Positions 1 to 9,254 of a DNA stretch of 64,000 bases are shown here, in pieces. Below the pieces are notes generated by a model. That model did not search any database, was not told the DNA's origin, and was given only the letters and a program-made list of their open reading frames with translations. The DNA lies in contig NZ_CP107853.1 of assembly GCF_036013525.1 (NCBI RefSeq), forward strand, positions 3,038,001 to 3,102,000. The letters are read 5' to 3'. A program made the position numbers and the translations under genes. The DNA comes from Nonomuraea sp. NBC_00507 (lineage in GTDB: Bacteria; Actinomycetota; Actinomycetes; Streptosporangiales; Streptosporangiaceae). The number at the start of each line of letters is the position of its first letter. Positions within the stretch are counted from its first letter, which is position 1.

Positions 1-949
1 TAAGAGCGGGGGTGTTCGGGTCGTCCAGGCGATATGTCTTGCAAGCTTCGAGAGAGGCGACCATCAGACGGAATTTGGTGATCGCGGCAGCGGCGGGGTT
101 GAGATCGACACCGAAGATGCTGTCGAGCGCCTTCTGCACCCGGATACGGGGGTCGCTGCCTGGTTCCACGCGTCGCCACTCCTCGAGGAGCCTGGCAAAC
201 GCACCAAGTAGGAAGTGCCCGGACCCGCAGGTCGGGTCGATCAGCTTCAGCTCTGTGAGGTTGAACTGCTCCATTGCGGGGGTGAGCGTCTTGTCGAGAA
301 TCAGCTCCTCGACGAATACCGGAGTCTGGAAGAGCGCGTACTTATCCCGAATAAAGGCGGAAAGATCCTGATAGAGGTCGCCGAGGAACCGGGTGTCCAG
401 GTCTGCGCTGTAGAAGTAGTCGTGCACAAGACGCTCGCCGTGCTCATCACGGCGGCGGAATGCCTCGAGTAGTGCGTCGGCACGGTCGGCGGAGATGTCC
501 CACCACCAGACGAAGTCCGTGTCAGGGAGTAGGTCTCGTCCGGCCCGGGTGCCGCGGAGCCAGCGGAACGCCTCGCGGAGCCACTCGCGGGCGTTGAGCC
601 GAGGGTTGGTTGTGATCCACGCTTCCTGAGCGTCGGCAGCTTCGCTTGTCGCCCGGCCGCTCGTGTCACGCGAGGCGATCCATCGGCGTGGCCCGGATAG
701 CCCATTATCTTCGCAGAAGCGGATGAAAGCGCAGGCGATTAGCCAGGAACTGGAGGCTCGTTCGCACTGGTCGTCCAGCCAGCTGATCGGGCCGTCCCCA
801 GTCCGCTTTGCAGCTCGGGCCGCGGCGTACATCTCATTGAGCCGTGCCTTGAGCTCTGGAAGGTGCGCGGCCTGGGTGCGCAGGTCATCGACCATAAGCT
901 GAGCCTGGCGCTGGAGATCGCTCTTCAGATCCTCGGAGACGACCGACAC
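1..949 (-). CDS. pglX: BREX-2 DNA methyltransferase PglX, N-terminal part (cut by window edge)
   Basis: The reverse strand is open from position 1 to a GTG at 949, giving 316 codons with no stop, so the gene runs off the left edge. The start is supported by an AGGGG motif six bases upstream. The protein begins VSVVSEDLKSDLQRQ and carries RFCEDNGL near residue 78, a TRFLGDLYQDLS segment near 187, and the methyltransferase motif I DPTCGSGHF at about 238-246, followed by GVDLNP. This layout matches the adenine-specific methyltransferase PglX of BREX type 2 (phage growth limitation) systems, which marks host DNA and is needed for phage exclusion. The kinase gene pglW lies directly upstream on the same strand, as in Streptomyces coelicolor Pgl. 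The rest of the enzyme, and any pglY/pglZ, is outside the window. Confidence 0.92.
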   Translation of the reverse strand, partial: MSVVSEDLKSDLQRQAQLMVDDLRTQAAHLPELKARLNEMYAAARAAKRTGDGPISWLDDQCERASSSWLIACAFIRFCEDNGLSGPRRWIASRDTSGRATSEAADAQEAWITTNPRLNAREWLREAFRWLRGTRAGRDLLPDTDFVWWWDISADRADALLEAFRRRDEHGERLVHDYFYSADLDTRFLGDLYQDLSAFIRDKYALFQTPVFVEELILDKTLTPAMEQFNLTELKLIDPTCGSGHFLLGAFARLLEEWRRVEPGSDPRIRVQKALDSIFGVDLNPAAAAITKFRLMVASLEACKTYRLDDPNTPAL

Positions 950-993
950 CCGACACCCCTCAATGTCTAATTTTGCGGCGCTAGATCATCCCA

Positions 994-1131
994 ATATTGT
1001 CGGAAAAGTGACAATATGAAATCTATTTCAGTTGCATAACGCTGTATGTTGTCATGCTTGGTTCTCCAATATCTGTTCGCATATATCTTGCCCCGCATCA
1101 TTGTGACTACTCACAATATGAACCTATTGTG
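994..1131. promoter_or_regulatory. Inverted-repeat array in the pglW-pglX gap
   Basis: The 244-bp gap between pglW and pglX is AT-rich compared with its neighbours and holds five related half-sites. ATATTGTC (994-1001) pairs perfectly with GACAATAT (1010-1017) across eight bases. ATTGTGA (1100-1106) pairs with TCACAAT (1111-1117) across four. CACAATA (1112-1118) pairs with TATTGTG (1125-1131) across six. The shared core is TATTGT followed by C or G, and its complement. Such an array upstream of pglX suggests operator sites for a regulator, so pglX may have its own promoter here. A ten-codon reading frame with a GGAG motif (1023-1055, reverse strand, MTTYSVMQLK) lies between the clusters; I cannot tell if it is translated. 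No regulator gene is visible next to it. Confidence 0.5.
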
Positions 1132-1193
1132 CGCAGCATGCAACGCTTCGCATACAGACAGGTGTGACTCAGCGGGGCCGCGCCGTCTTCCCG

Positions 1194-4100
1194 TCAGGAG
1201 GCGGCGCGCTGCTGGGCGGTGATCCAGGTGGTCGAGAGATGGATCGCAGACAGCGCCCCCGGCGCGGGATGGTTGTCCAGGTGTGCCCGGCCGACCTGAT
1301 TCGCCGGGAGCAGCAGCCACCGGGCCGCCGGCCGGGCTGAGGTCTGATCGGCTAGATGTTCCAGCACCACGAGCCTGTCGTATCGGGCCAATGGTGCGGC
1401 CTCGACGATCAGTAGCGGCTCCCGCGCGTGGCGGAGCTTCTCCTCCAGCTTGACAGCGGCGAGCGCGACGAGCTGGCGAAGGTTGGCTGCGTCCTGCGGT
1501 GCAGCGTCCGGTCGGTCCGAGCGGAGGACCAGAGTCCAGTCCACGCCGTGAGTCTGGGCGGTGGCGTGCATGGCGGTGAGAAGCTCGGCGGTGATGTCGA
1601 TGACCTCGATGGCGAAGCTCTTCTGCAGTGCCTCGATTGCCTGCGGATACCAAGCTTGGTCCACATTGAGCGTGACGAATCCGCATTCGACAAGCGAGAC
1701 CCTCATCCGGCGTTCGAAGTCGGCTGCGTTCCGGTTGCGGCTGCTGGCGGGACTCCGGGTACCGGGCTGATAACTGGTCGGCGGCAGGAGTGTGCTGGCA
1801 CTGCCCTGCGGCTGGTACAGGGCACCGGTCCGCACCAGCGGCACCTTTGCCAGCCTGAGCAATGCATCGAGCTCGTCATGGCTCTCCGGAAGCGGCCCGA
1901 CTGCCGGATAACGGGCAAGGATACGAGCCTTGAGTTGAGCCGCGGTCACACTGTGCCGGATTACGCCCAGCGAGGAAGCGAGAAGCTTCAGCGCCCGGCT
2001 TGCTTCCATCCGCCTCGGATAGATCTCGCCGAGGCTGTTGGCTGCTGCCCGATCCGATACCGAGGCCGCTAGGGTGGCCAGCTTCTCCGCGGGAAGCGCT
2101 GCCATACCGGGTGCGGTTCTCACCGCTCTCAGAGCGGTCTCCACCTGTGCCGGGGAAAGAAGCGGGTCCGCGTCGGCGAGTCGGTCAGCGGCCTTGCCCA
2201 GCCGGGCGGCGTAGTCCAGCAGATCTATCCCCTCGACAGCCTCGGGGTCGGTCGGGTCCTCCACCGCGATCATCGCACCGCCACTGACGCGGCGGTGCAG
2301 CAGTCGCGCGGATCCCCTCCGTTCTGACTCGACTTCGACAATGGCGCGGACCAGGCCGAGGGCCCGCTGGCGCCGTGCCGCGCCGGTCGTCGCCGAACCA
2401 CGAGAGGTAAGCAGAGCCTCAGCGAGCAGGACGGCGGAGTTCACTCCGCCCGAATCCTCGGTCAAGGCAATCAGCTCGTTCCTGACCTGCGAGAGTTTCC
2501 TCGTCCATCCCTTACGGGCGTCCGGCACCACCTGGCCAACTCGTCCTGCGCTCACCCCGGCAGCCTTGCCGAGTTCAGCGTTTGAGGCCCAAGGGGTGTC
2601 GAGTGGGTCGAGGCCGAGGTAGAGCCGGAGAATCCGGAGCTCCGCGGTGGTCTCCTGCGGGGCCGTCTTGGTGCGCTTCGGCAGTAGCGACTCCAGCAGG
2701 GCATCGATGCTGCGTCGGGTATCGCCGTCCACGACGGCGGGTTGATCCTGCTGGAGGCGGGCCCGCCACTGTTTAGCACGCCGCCGGATCTCCTTCTTGG
2801 TGAGGTCGGCGATGCCGGATAGGCGGGACAATTCGAAGGCGTTTCGGGCAAGTAGATCCGCGACGGTCCTTACGTCGATCCGGTGGAGCGCGTCGACGGC
2901 CCGCGCGGTGAGGCCGGCGGCGGCGATGGTCGTCTCCAGGGTGGCCTCTGCGGCCAAGGCATCGAGTTCCTCGCCCGTGACCGGATTAACGCTGCCCTTG
3001 CCGGGGAGCGGCTCAGGCGCGGGGACCGCCGCGATGATCCGCTGCCACGCGGTCCGCATGCTCTCGAGGGAGTCGTGCCGGGACTTCACATCCCGTGCGA
3101 GAGCCGTACGGAAGAAGGAGATGAGTCCGTTCCTAGCCGGGCCTGGCTCGAAGACGGACTCATCGATGGTGACATCAGCGTCCACCGTCGCCGGGTGACT
3201 GGACCCGGTCCCATAGATGGGGGTCTGCCCGGTCGCCATCTCGTACATTGTGACCGCTGCGGCATAGCGCTCAGCCGCCGAGTCGTACTGGGGACGGTAG
3301 CGAGGGTGGAAGAAGGGGTCCAGATATGGTGGAGTTCCGACCTTGGTCTGCTCCAGTGGAGCTTTGGCCAGGGAGAAGTCGAAGAGTGTGAGATGGACTT
3401 CGTCGTTCTTGCCGAGCGGCCGGAAGGCTAGATTGTCCGGCTTGATGTCGCGGTGAGTGACTCCGGCGAGTTCTAGGGAGTGCAGGATCTCCAGCAGGTC
3501 GGTGCCCCAGCGGAGCAGGAAATCGAGCGACAGTCGGCCGCCACGGCGGATCATGGCGGCGAGGCTCTCTCGTCCCGCGTCCTCGAGCAGGATCGCGGTC
3601 CGATTTCCTACTTCTAGTGGCTCAGTGAGGATGCGGGCGATGCGGGCGTCGCGGGCGCTGGGGAGTACGGCGGCCTCGTCGAGCAGACGCTGGCGGGCGG
3701 CGTCCTCGTCAAGGGCGATCTTCAGCACGGCTTCGTCGTGAAATGAGTCCTTGACGAGAAGGGCGACGGCAGTTGACCCCTGTCCGAGGCGCTGCAACAC
3801 CTCGAATCTGGTCGGCTCGTCCTTGGTGCCGAGGATGGCGCCCTGGCTGGCGACCAGTGGGTCGACCTTCGGGGTCACCTCACGCAATTCCGAGATGAGT
3901 TCCTCGACCGCCTGGGCGAACTGGTCCACGGACTCAGTACGCAGATCGGCGTCGCCGAGGGTCGCCTCGCGTACCAGATTCACCATCGTCTGCGAGGCTC
4001 CCGGCAGCTCCGCCGAGATGTCGAGGCCGCTCTCCCTGGCGATCCGCTGCAGGAGATCCTCGCTGGTTTCCGCAGGGGACTTCCCTGTGAAGATCAAGAA

Positions 4101-5330
4101 AGTCAAGGCCCCGAGGCCAAACACGTCTGCCGCTACGGCGTCGGAGTCGGAGCTGTGCAGGGTCTCCGGCGCCAGATACCCGTGTGCTGCCCTGTCGGTC
4201 AGTGCCTCCAATGTACGGGTCCCGGCTGTAGGCCCAGCCTGACCGGGAAGTATACGGCTCGCCGTATGCCAGTCACGCACACGCGCCCCGTACTTGTTCG
4301 GCGCGAGGGTCCGTACGTACACGGATAACGGGCTGAGTCGCCGGTGGACCAGACGCCTGGCATGGGCGTAGCGGAGCGTTCCAGCGAGAGTACGCACCAG
4401 TTCGATGCGCTGGTCCATCGAGAGGCGGTCAGCCTGCTGCCGCAGGAAATGATCGAGACGTACCTCGGTCGGGTCGTGCTTGAAGACAACCGCGGGGCCA
4501 CGTTCATGTTCGTAGAACTCGATTGCCCGTGCGATGCCCGGATACGCAGCGTTCTCAAGGACTGAGTATTCCCGCTTGGCCGCGCGGAGAATCGCAGCCC
4601 GCTCCTCCTCTGTAGCGGCCTGATTGACCAGGTAGAAGCGGACTCGGCGGGCTTCTCCCAGAGAAGGGTGGTCGGCCAGGTGATCCTGCCAGCCCGGGCC
4701 CTCCGCTATAGGGTCCTCGGATACAAGGAGATTGCCGACCTGGCGGTACTTGATGCTCTTGCGCACTCCCGCCCGGTTGATCAGCCGGGCTAGCTCTGCC
4801 GAGCGCCTCCCGTCGATCAAGTCCCTGGTGCTCTGCGGTGCCTTAGCGAGCACGTCCTTGATGAGCTCGTCGAGACCGGCGGGACCCTGACCATCAATCC
4901 GGTACACGCCGGCTCGGCCTCGTGTGTCGAGCTGAACCGTGGTCTGGGGGTTGTGTAGCACGACCCCGGCATGGACGAAGGGCAGATTACGACCGCCTGC
5001 GTCGGCCAAGAGTTGCTTGAAATGCTTAGCCTTGGAGTCGGCGAGCAATCGCGGATTGTCCGTGGGACGGCGGTTGTGAAACCAGGTCTGGTAGTCCCCG
5101 GTGATTCGGCCCGACCAGTGTTTGAGTTCCAAGAGGTAGATGCCGCCACGACCGATAACCAGGAGGTCAACCTCGTACTGACGGTTGGTCTTCGTGGTGA
5201 AGGTGAAGTTGCTCCATGCCCTGTACGGATCGCTCTCGCTGAGCAACTCGCGGATCGCGGCCAGCCCGGCCCGTTCGTGGTCATGCTCCGAGGGCGTAAC
5301 CTCAACCCAGCGTGTGCTTCCGGGTTCCAC
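1194..5330 (-). CDS. pglW: BREX-2 serine/threonine kinase PglW with N-terminal NERD domain
   Basis: Protein kinase of the BREX type 2 (Pgl) phage-exclusion system. The N-terminus has a nuclease-related NERD segment (YEVDLLVIGRGG then ELKHW). A first, degenerate kinase-like region follows, with HRRLSP in place of HRD. A second kinase domain, which looks active, has a glycine loop (LGQGSTAVAL), an ATP-binding lysine (VLKIA), the catalytic loop HRDIKPDN and DFS in the DFG position. The C-terminal third has helix-hairpin-helix-like segments and no recognised enzyme motif. About 1,380 residues is usual for PglW. The start is uncertain: an ATG at 5387 lacks a ribosome-binding site, while the GTG at 5330 follows AGGGGG by four bases, so I chose the GTG. 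pglX follows on the same strand after 244 bp. Confidence 0.93.
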   Translation of the reverse strand: MEPGSTRWVEVTPSEHDHERAGLAAIRELLSESDPYRAWSNFTFTTKTNRQYEVDLLVIGRGGIYLLELKHWSGRITGDYQTWFHNRRPTDNPRLLADSKAKHFKQLLADAGGRNLPFVHAGVVLHNPQTTVQLDTRGRAGVYRIDGQGPAGLDELIKDVLAKAPQSTRDLIDGRRSAELARLINRAGVRKSIKYRQVGNLLVSEDPIAEGPGWQDHLADHPSLGEARRVRFYLVNQAATEEERAAILRAAKREYSVLENAAYPGIARAIEFYEHERGPAVVFKHDPTEVRLDHFLRQQADRLSMDQRIELVRTLAGTLRYAHARRLVHRRLSPLSVYVRTLAPNKYGARVRDWHTASRILPGQAGPTAGTRTLEALTDRAAHGYLAPETLHSSDSDAVAADVFGLGALTFLIFTGKSPAETSEDLLQRIARESGLDISAELPGASQTMVNLVREATLGDADLRTESVDQFAQAVEELISELREVTPKVDPLVASQGAILGTKDEPTRFEVLQRLGQGSTAVALLVKDSFHDEAVLKIALDEDAARQRLLDEAAVLPSARDARIARILTEPLEVGNRTAILLEDAGRESLAAMIRRGGRLSLDFLLRWGTDLLEILHSLELAGVTHRDIKPDNLAFRPLGKNDEVHLTLFDFSLAKAPLEQTKVGTPPYLDPFFHPRYRPQYDSAAERYAAAVTMYEMATGQTPIYGTGSSHPATVDADVTIDESVFEPGPARNGLISFFRTALARDVKSRHDSLESMRTAWQRIIAAVPAPEPLPGKGSVNPVTGEELDALAAEATLETTIAAAGLTARAVDALHRIDVRTVADLLARNAFELSRLSGIADLTKKEIRRRAKQWRARLQQDQPAVVDGDTRRSIDALLESLLPKRTKTAPQETTAELRILRLYLGLDPLDTPWASNAELGKAAGVSAGRVGQVVPDARKGWTRKLSQVRNELIALTEDSGGVNSAVLLAEALLTSRGSATTGAARRQRALGLVRAIVEVESERRGSARLLHRRVSGGAMIAVEDPTDPEAVEGIDLLDYAARLGKAADRLADADPLLSPAQVETALRAVRTAPGMAALPAEKLATLAASVSDRAAANSLGEIYPRRMEASRALKLLASSLGVIRHSVTAAQLKARILARYPAVGPLPESHDELDALLRLAKVPLVRTGALYQPQGSASTLLPPTSYQPGTRSPASSRNRNAADFERRMRVSLVECGFVTLNVDQAWYPQAIEALQKSFAIEVIDITAELLTAMHATAQTHGVDWTLVLRSDRPDAAPQDAANLRQLVALAAVKLEEKLRHAREPLLIVEAAPLARYDRLVVLEHLADQTSARPAARWLLLPANQVGRAHLDNHPAPGALSAIHLSTTWITAQQRAAS

Positions 5331-5545
5331 CGATCCCCCTTGATCTTCAGGTGTCGTCAAGTCTAGGCATGATCGGCGTTCCGTCATAGACGTACCTATG
5401 CGACACGGATGGCCCCAGTGAGACTGTCACCGCTGCTGTCCGGCTTCGATGGGGAGCATGAGTTGCCCGGACGGCACACGCCCACGGGATGGCAGCTAAC
5501 CTCAAGTATTCAGCCGAGGCGGTAGCTGTGTTCTAGATCATGAGA

Positions 5546-5614
5546 AAAGGTGCCCCTGACCTGCAAGGATTTGGGTGTCGACGCCATATCCGCTGCAGAA
5601 GCAGGTGCACCTTT
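5546..5614. repeat. Imperfect inverted repeat upstream of the IS1380 transposase
   Basis: AAAGGTGCCCCTGA (5546-5559) pairs with the reverse complement of 5601-5614 at 12 of 14 positions, leaving a loop of about 41 bases. It sits between pglW and the transposase. It could be a subterminal repeat of the insertion sequence or a terminator. I could not find a convincing matching copy on the far side of the transposase, so the element boundaries stay open. The rest of 5388-5672 shows no gene. Confidence 0.35.
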
Positions 5615-5672
5615 CTGGTGAGTGAGCGTACCGGGTGGACCGGCGGTTGTCTGTCACCGCTGATGGGAAAGG

Positions 5673-7022
5673 GTGCTGTTGCACAAGATCGCCGACCAGG
5701 TCGGGCTGACGGAGGCGCTCGGCGGGCTATGGTCGGGCGGGCAGAGCGCAACCTGGCGAGATCGCGCGCACGTGCTCCTCAGCCTGGCCACGGCGATCGT
5801 GTGCGGCGCGCGGAGCGTGCTGGAAGCCGAGCGGCTGCAAGCCCATCAGGCGGCGCTGTTCGGGGTCGTGCCGTCGGACTCCACTACCCGCCGCACGCTG
5901 GCCGGCCTGGATGAGGCGATGCTCACGCGCATCGCCAAGGCCAGGGCGAGGGTACGACGACACGTCTGGCAACTGCTGCACCTGCGCCCGAGCGGCTTCC
6001 CCTGGCTGACGGTCGCGGGTAAACGGCTGAGGGGATGGATCGTCATCGACATCGACGCCACCATCATCACCTCGGCCTCGGACAAGAGCGGGGCGGCGGT
6101 CACGTTCAAGAAGACCTATGGTTTTCACCCGCTGGCCTGCTGGTGCGCCAACACCCAGGAATCGCTGGCGATGCTGCTGCGGGCCGGGAACGCGGGCAGC
6201 AACACCGTCGCCGACCACCTGCGCGTACTCACCGACGCACTCGCCCAGATCCCGAACTCCTGCCAGGCCAAGATCCTCGTCCGCGTCGACGGCGCGGGCG
6301 CCACCCACGACCTGCTGACCCACCTAGAAGGGCTGAACACCACCCGCCGCACGGTGCGGTATCTGGTCGGCTGGACCATCACCGACGCCGATGAGCAGGC
6401 CATCGCCCGCCTGCCCGCCACCGCCTGGCAAGACTCACTCGATCAGGACGGCGACCTGCAGCAGGGCTATCACGTGGCGGAGCTGACCGGCCTGAACCGG
6501 CGCGCCGCTTGGCCGGACGGCATGCGACTGCTGGTCCGCCGGGTCCGCCCCTCGGCCCGCCATCGCAAGAACCTCACCGCCTTCGAGATGCGGACCGGCT
6601 GGAAGTACTCCATCATCGCCACCAACATCGGCCGCATGTGGGGCATCGCCGGCTCCCACCACCCCCAATGGCTGGACGCGCTGGCCCGCGCACACGCGGT
6701 GGTCGAGGACCGGGTCCGCGCCGGCAAGGCGATGGGCCTGCGCAACCTGCCCAGCCAGGACTGGACCGTCAACTCCGGGTGGATACTGGCCGCCAACCTC
6801 GGCCACGACCTGGACTGCTGGATCCGCCTGCTGACCCTGCACGACCAGGCCGGCCTGGAACGCGCCGAGCCGGACACCATGCGCTACCGGTTCTACCACC
6901 TGCCCGCCCGCCTGGCCGCCCACGCCCGGCACCGTCACCTGCGGATTGAACGCAGCTGGCCCTGGGCCCAGGCATTCGTTCTGGCCTGGCAGCGCCTCAC
7001 CCAGCTACCGGCCCTCGCCTGA
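5673..7022 (+). CDS. IS1380-family transposase, probably 5'-damaged
   Basis: DDE transposase of 449 residues read from a GTG. The order IDIDATI, GFHPLACWC, VRVDGAGA and GWKYSIIATN is typical of the IS1380 family. The N-terminus looks short: the upstream +1-phase frame (from a GTG at 5635) encodes DRRLSVTADGKG, the usual opening of this family, and then meets LLHKIADQVGL out of frame. A few codons therefore seem to have been lost near 5672 with a frame change, so the enzyme may start late or be dead. Target duplication and terminal repeats were not found. Its position between pglW and an AT-rich gene block marks this edge of the island as a recombination site. Confidence 0.85.
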   Translation: MLLHKIADQVGLTEALGGLWSGGQSATWRDRAHVLLSLATAIVCGARSVLEAERLQAHQAALFGVVPSDSTTRRTLAGLDEAMLTRIAKARARVRRHVWQLLHLRPSGFPWLTVAGKRLRGWIVIDIDATIITSASDKSGAAVTFKKTYGFHPLACWCANTQESLAMLLRAGNAGSNTVADHLRVLTDALAQIPNSCQAKILVRVDGAGATHDLLTHLEGLNTTRRTVRYLVGWTITDADEQAIARLPATAWQDSLDQDGDLQQGYHVAELTGLNRRAAWPDGMRLLVRRVRPSARHRKNLTAFEMRTGWKYSIIATNIGRMWGIAGSHHPQWLDALARAHAVVEDRVRAGKAMGLRNLPSQDWTVNSGWILAANLGHDLDCWIRLLTLHDQAGLERAEPDTMRYRFYHLPARLAAHARHRHLRIERSWPWAQAFVLAWQRLTQLPALA

Positions 7023-7414
7023 GCGCCGGACCCTCACCTCAACGACCAGGAAGGAGCCCAGCCCCGGGCCCGTGGAACCCGGCGCCCCCGCAGCGACATG
7101 CGACGGCCCGCCCCAACCGCGCAGGGGACATAACGGGCAAGACCGCGAACTCGATGAACGTCAACAAGCCCCTGACGAATCGAGGTTAACTTGCCTCTGC
7201 CCACCATCGTGTGCTGCCGAACTACGAAGTCGCCCGAGGATGAAGGCCTACTCAACTGCTCCCTTTCATAACTTCTCACTTTCGGTCCGGCCCATCTGAT
7301 GATCAGGTACCGGGCATCATGATTAGATGGCGGCGATCAGGGAATCTGACCAAGAGGTCGGCTCCACAATACTATTAGAGTCTAACTTCGATACCCTAAA
7401 GAATAAGGTGCCTC
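7023..7414. other. Non-coding gap with IS5-type transposase scrap
   Basis: This 392-bp gap carries no intact gene. Codons at 7202-7243 read HHRVLPNYEVARG then stop, which resembles the C-terminus of the IS5-type transposase fragment near 28.78 kb (IHVLQNYEATVG, stop). I read it as a tiny relic of a related element. Beyond 7300 the base composition falls sharply towards AT, marking the edge of the next gene block. Confidence 0.4.
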
Positions 7415-8296
7415 GTGTTGACTACACTTGCCTTGGCGGGTAGTGCATCTCTCAAAGACTTGATAGTCACCGGATTGGTGACTGGCATTATATCCGTCGC
7501 AACCACTCTCATCCTCGCACGGCTTACATTTAAGTTCGTGAAAAAGCCAGAACTGCAGGTAACACTCAACAATAAGTTGAAGGAGTTGGAGCATGCTCAC
7601 GAATTGAAAAAGGACGAAATTAGTGCAAGCGTAAGAGCTGAGCTGGAAGCGGAGCAAGAGCGACGCAAGGAAGATCGGAGCGAACAGGTGCGGCGACAAG
7701 TGGTGGCATTGGCGGGCCCCATGCTTGGATCGGTCCGGGACTTGATTGCTCGGCTTGACAATATTCTCGAACACTCCGGCCACGGCCCCCTTCACCAGGA
7801 CTGGGATGAGAGGAAGCCGTCCGCGTGGTCTAATACACACGACTATTTTATGAGTTCGACACTGTACGTATTCGGTCGATACTTTGCTTGGGTTCAAGTC
7901 CTAAGAGCCCGTCTAGGGCCAGACGAATATGTGCCCCAGCCGGACAAAGACGCTTTGCTTGACTGTGTGCAGAGTGCCGCCAATGCACTTTCGAGTTTTC
8001 CGGCTCCATACAATAAGAGCGGCTGTCTCGATAGAGATACTCAGGTGTTCTCCTGGCAACAAGCTGCGATGGGTGAGGTGCTGATTAGGCAAGGTCCGGA
8101 TCAGGCATCGGTTTGCGGATATTCCAACTTTCTGGATGAAAGGGATAGGATTAGCGTTCACTTCGAACCACTACGGGCATTGCTGCTTGATCTAGGACCG
8201 CACCCAGACGGAAACTGCCGTTGGCTCAGGCTAGTCTCAGCAAGAGATGGGCTAATTACAGTACGCGACGAATGTAAACGAATCCTGGAAGTATAG
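7415..8296 (+). CDS. Hypothetical membrane-anchored coiled-coil protein
   Basis: I do not recognise this 293-residue protein. Residues of about 13-36 form one hydrophobic helix (LIVTGLVTGIISVATTLILA), followed by a basic stretch (FKFVKK) and then a charged, probably coiled-coil region to about residue 95, rich in Glu, Lys and Arg. The remaining 200 residues look globular, with several Trp, Cys and Tyr. One membrane anchor with a cytosolic helical linker and globular head is the simplest reading. The GTG start follows AAGG at good spacing. The codons use far more A and T than the neighbouring pgl genes, suggesting transfer from a lower-GC donor. It converges with the two genes to the right. 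Confidence 0.75.
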   Translation: MLTTLALAGSASLKDLIVTGLVTGIISVATTLILARLTFKFVKKPELQVTLNNKLKELEHAHELKKDEISASVRAELEAEQERRKEDRSEQVRRQVVALAGPMLGSVRDLIARLDNILEHSGHGPLHQDWDERKPSAWSNTHDYFMSSTLYVFGRYFAWVQVLRARLGPDEYVPQPDKDALLDCVQSAANALSSFPAPYNKSGCLDRDTQVFSWQQAAMGEVLIRQGPDQASVCGYSNFLDERDRISVHFEPLRALLLDLGPHPDGNCRWLRLVSARDGLITVRDECKRILEV

Positions 8297-8351
8297 CTTG
8301 CTTGCTTCCGGCACCCCAAATGAATCATTTTCCTGAATACAGGGGAACGAT

Positions 8352-9254
8352 CTACGCGTTGGTGGTTCCTCTTCCCATAGTACGCCCGATCATTTCAATA
8401 GATATTTCTAGCGGAACACGCTGTAGCTCTGGTAGCCCTTCCACCGCCGTGGTCAGGGTCCGATGCATAAGGTGGGACCCCACTCTGTATGCCGACAGGA
8501 TGGCGATTGCAGCAATGTCTAGATCGGCGACGTCGACAGGAGATGCAGCGTTGGCCCACAGTCGCCTGTTTGCCATCGCCAGTTCCATTGCACGTGCATA
8601 ATTGGCCGCCATGGTTGTGAGATGTTGAGTAACAGACGCCGCGGTACCTTGTTGGTCATCGCGCGATAGGAGATTTCGGGCAATCTCCCAGTATGCGCGA
8701 ATGGGAGTGCCGAGTGCACCCACTGGCACTACACCAACTCGGTTAGGAGATCGCTCGGAGATGGTCCAAAGTGTCTCGACATACCGAGTGCCCCGCTCTC
8801 TTGTTGTTGCGGCAGCAGTTAGTAGGAGATAGGCCTGCTGCTGCGGGTTCAGAATAGATTGCGATGGCCTTTCTGATTGGGTATCAGATGACGGCTCTAT
8901 CCCATTGAATCGCCCGAGTTCATCAATCGATCTGGCCAACTGACTTCGATCCATCTGTTCGGGGGCCAAAGCTGCCAATAGGAACGTCCCGTAGCTATAT
9001 CCGAGGCCTTGCCAAATGCTCCCTGCTTTCAGAAGAAGCGACAAAGCACGGTTGTAATCGAAAAAGAGAGCCCACTGGCCCGCAAGACGTAGAGAGGAGG
9101 CGATGTCGGTCAAGTTAGCGGCGTATAGATCAGGTTCTTGTGATTGATTGCTGTGGTGTTCTTCCACATGAGAGGCGTACGACTCAAAGAAATCAACGGC
9201 AACGCGTGCATGCTCTGCGTCAATCTGTAGCCATTCCAGGTGGCGTGCCACCAT
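8352..9254 (-). CDS. Hypothetical helical protein, second gene of an AT-rich pair
   Basis: Unrecognised 300-residue protein, mostly helical by composition, with no signal peptide or membrane segment. Repeated short amphipathic helices (for example ALFFDYNRALSLLLKAGS and AYLLLTAAATTRERG) would suit a TPR- or HEAT-like solenoid, but I see no clean repeat consensus. Its ATG follows the stop codon of the gene at 9255-9929 with no base between them, so the two are almost certainly co-translated and functionally linked. Codon use is AT-rich like its neighbours. Confidence 0.72.
   Translation of the reverse strand: MVARHLEWLQIDAEHARVAVDFFESYASHVEEHHSNQSQEPDLYAANLTDIASSLRLAGQWALFFDYNRALSLLLKAGSIWQGLGYSYGTFLLAALAPEQMDRSQLARSIDELGRFNGIEPSSDTQSERPSQSILNPQQQAYLLLTAAATTRERGTRYVETLWTISERSPNRVGVVPVGALGTPIRAYWEIARNLLSRDDQQGTAASVTQHLTTMAANYARAMELAMANRRLWANAASPVDVADLDIAAIAILSAYRVGSHLMHRTLTTAVEGLPELQRVPLEISIEMIGRTMGRGTTNA

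Noticed and set aside
7023..7260. Right end of the IS1380 element
   Set aside because: CCCCTGAC recurs near 5553 and 7171, but in direct rather than inverted orientation, so I did not assign terminal repeats or a target duplication.
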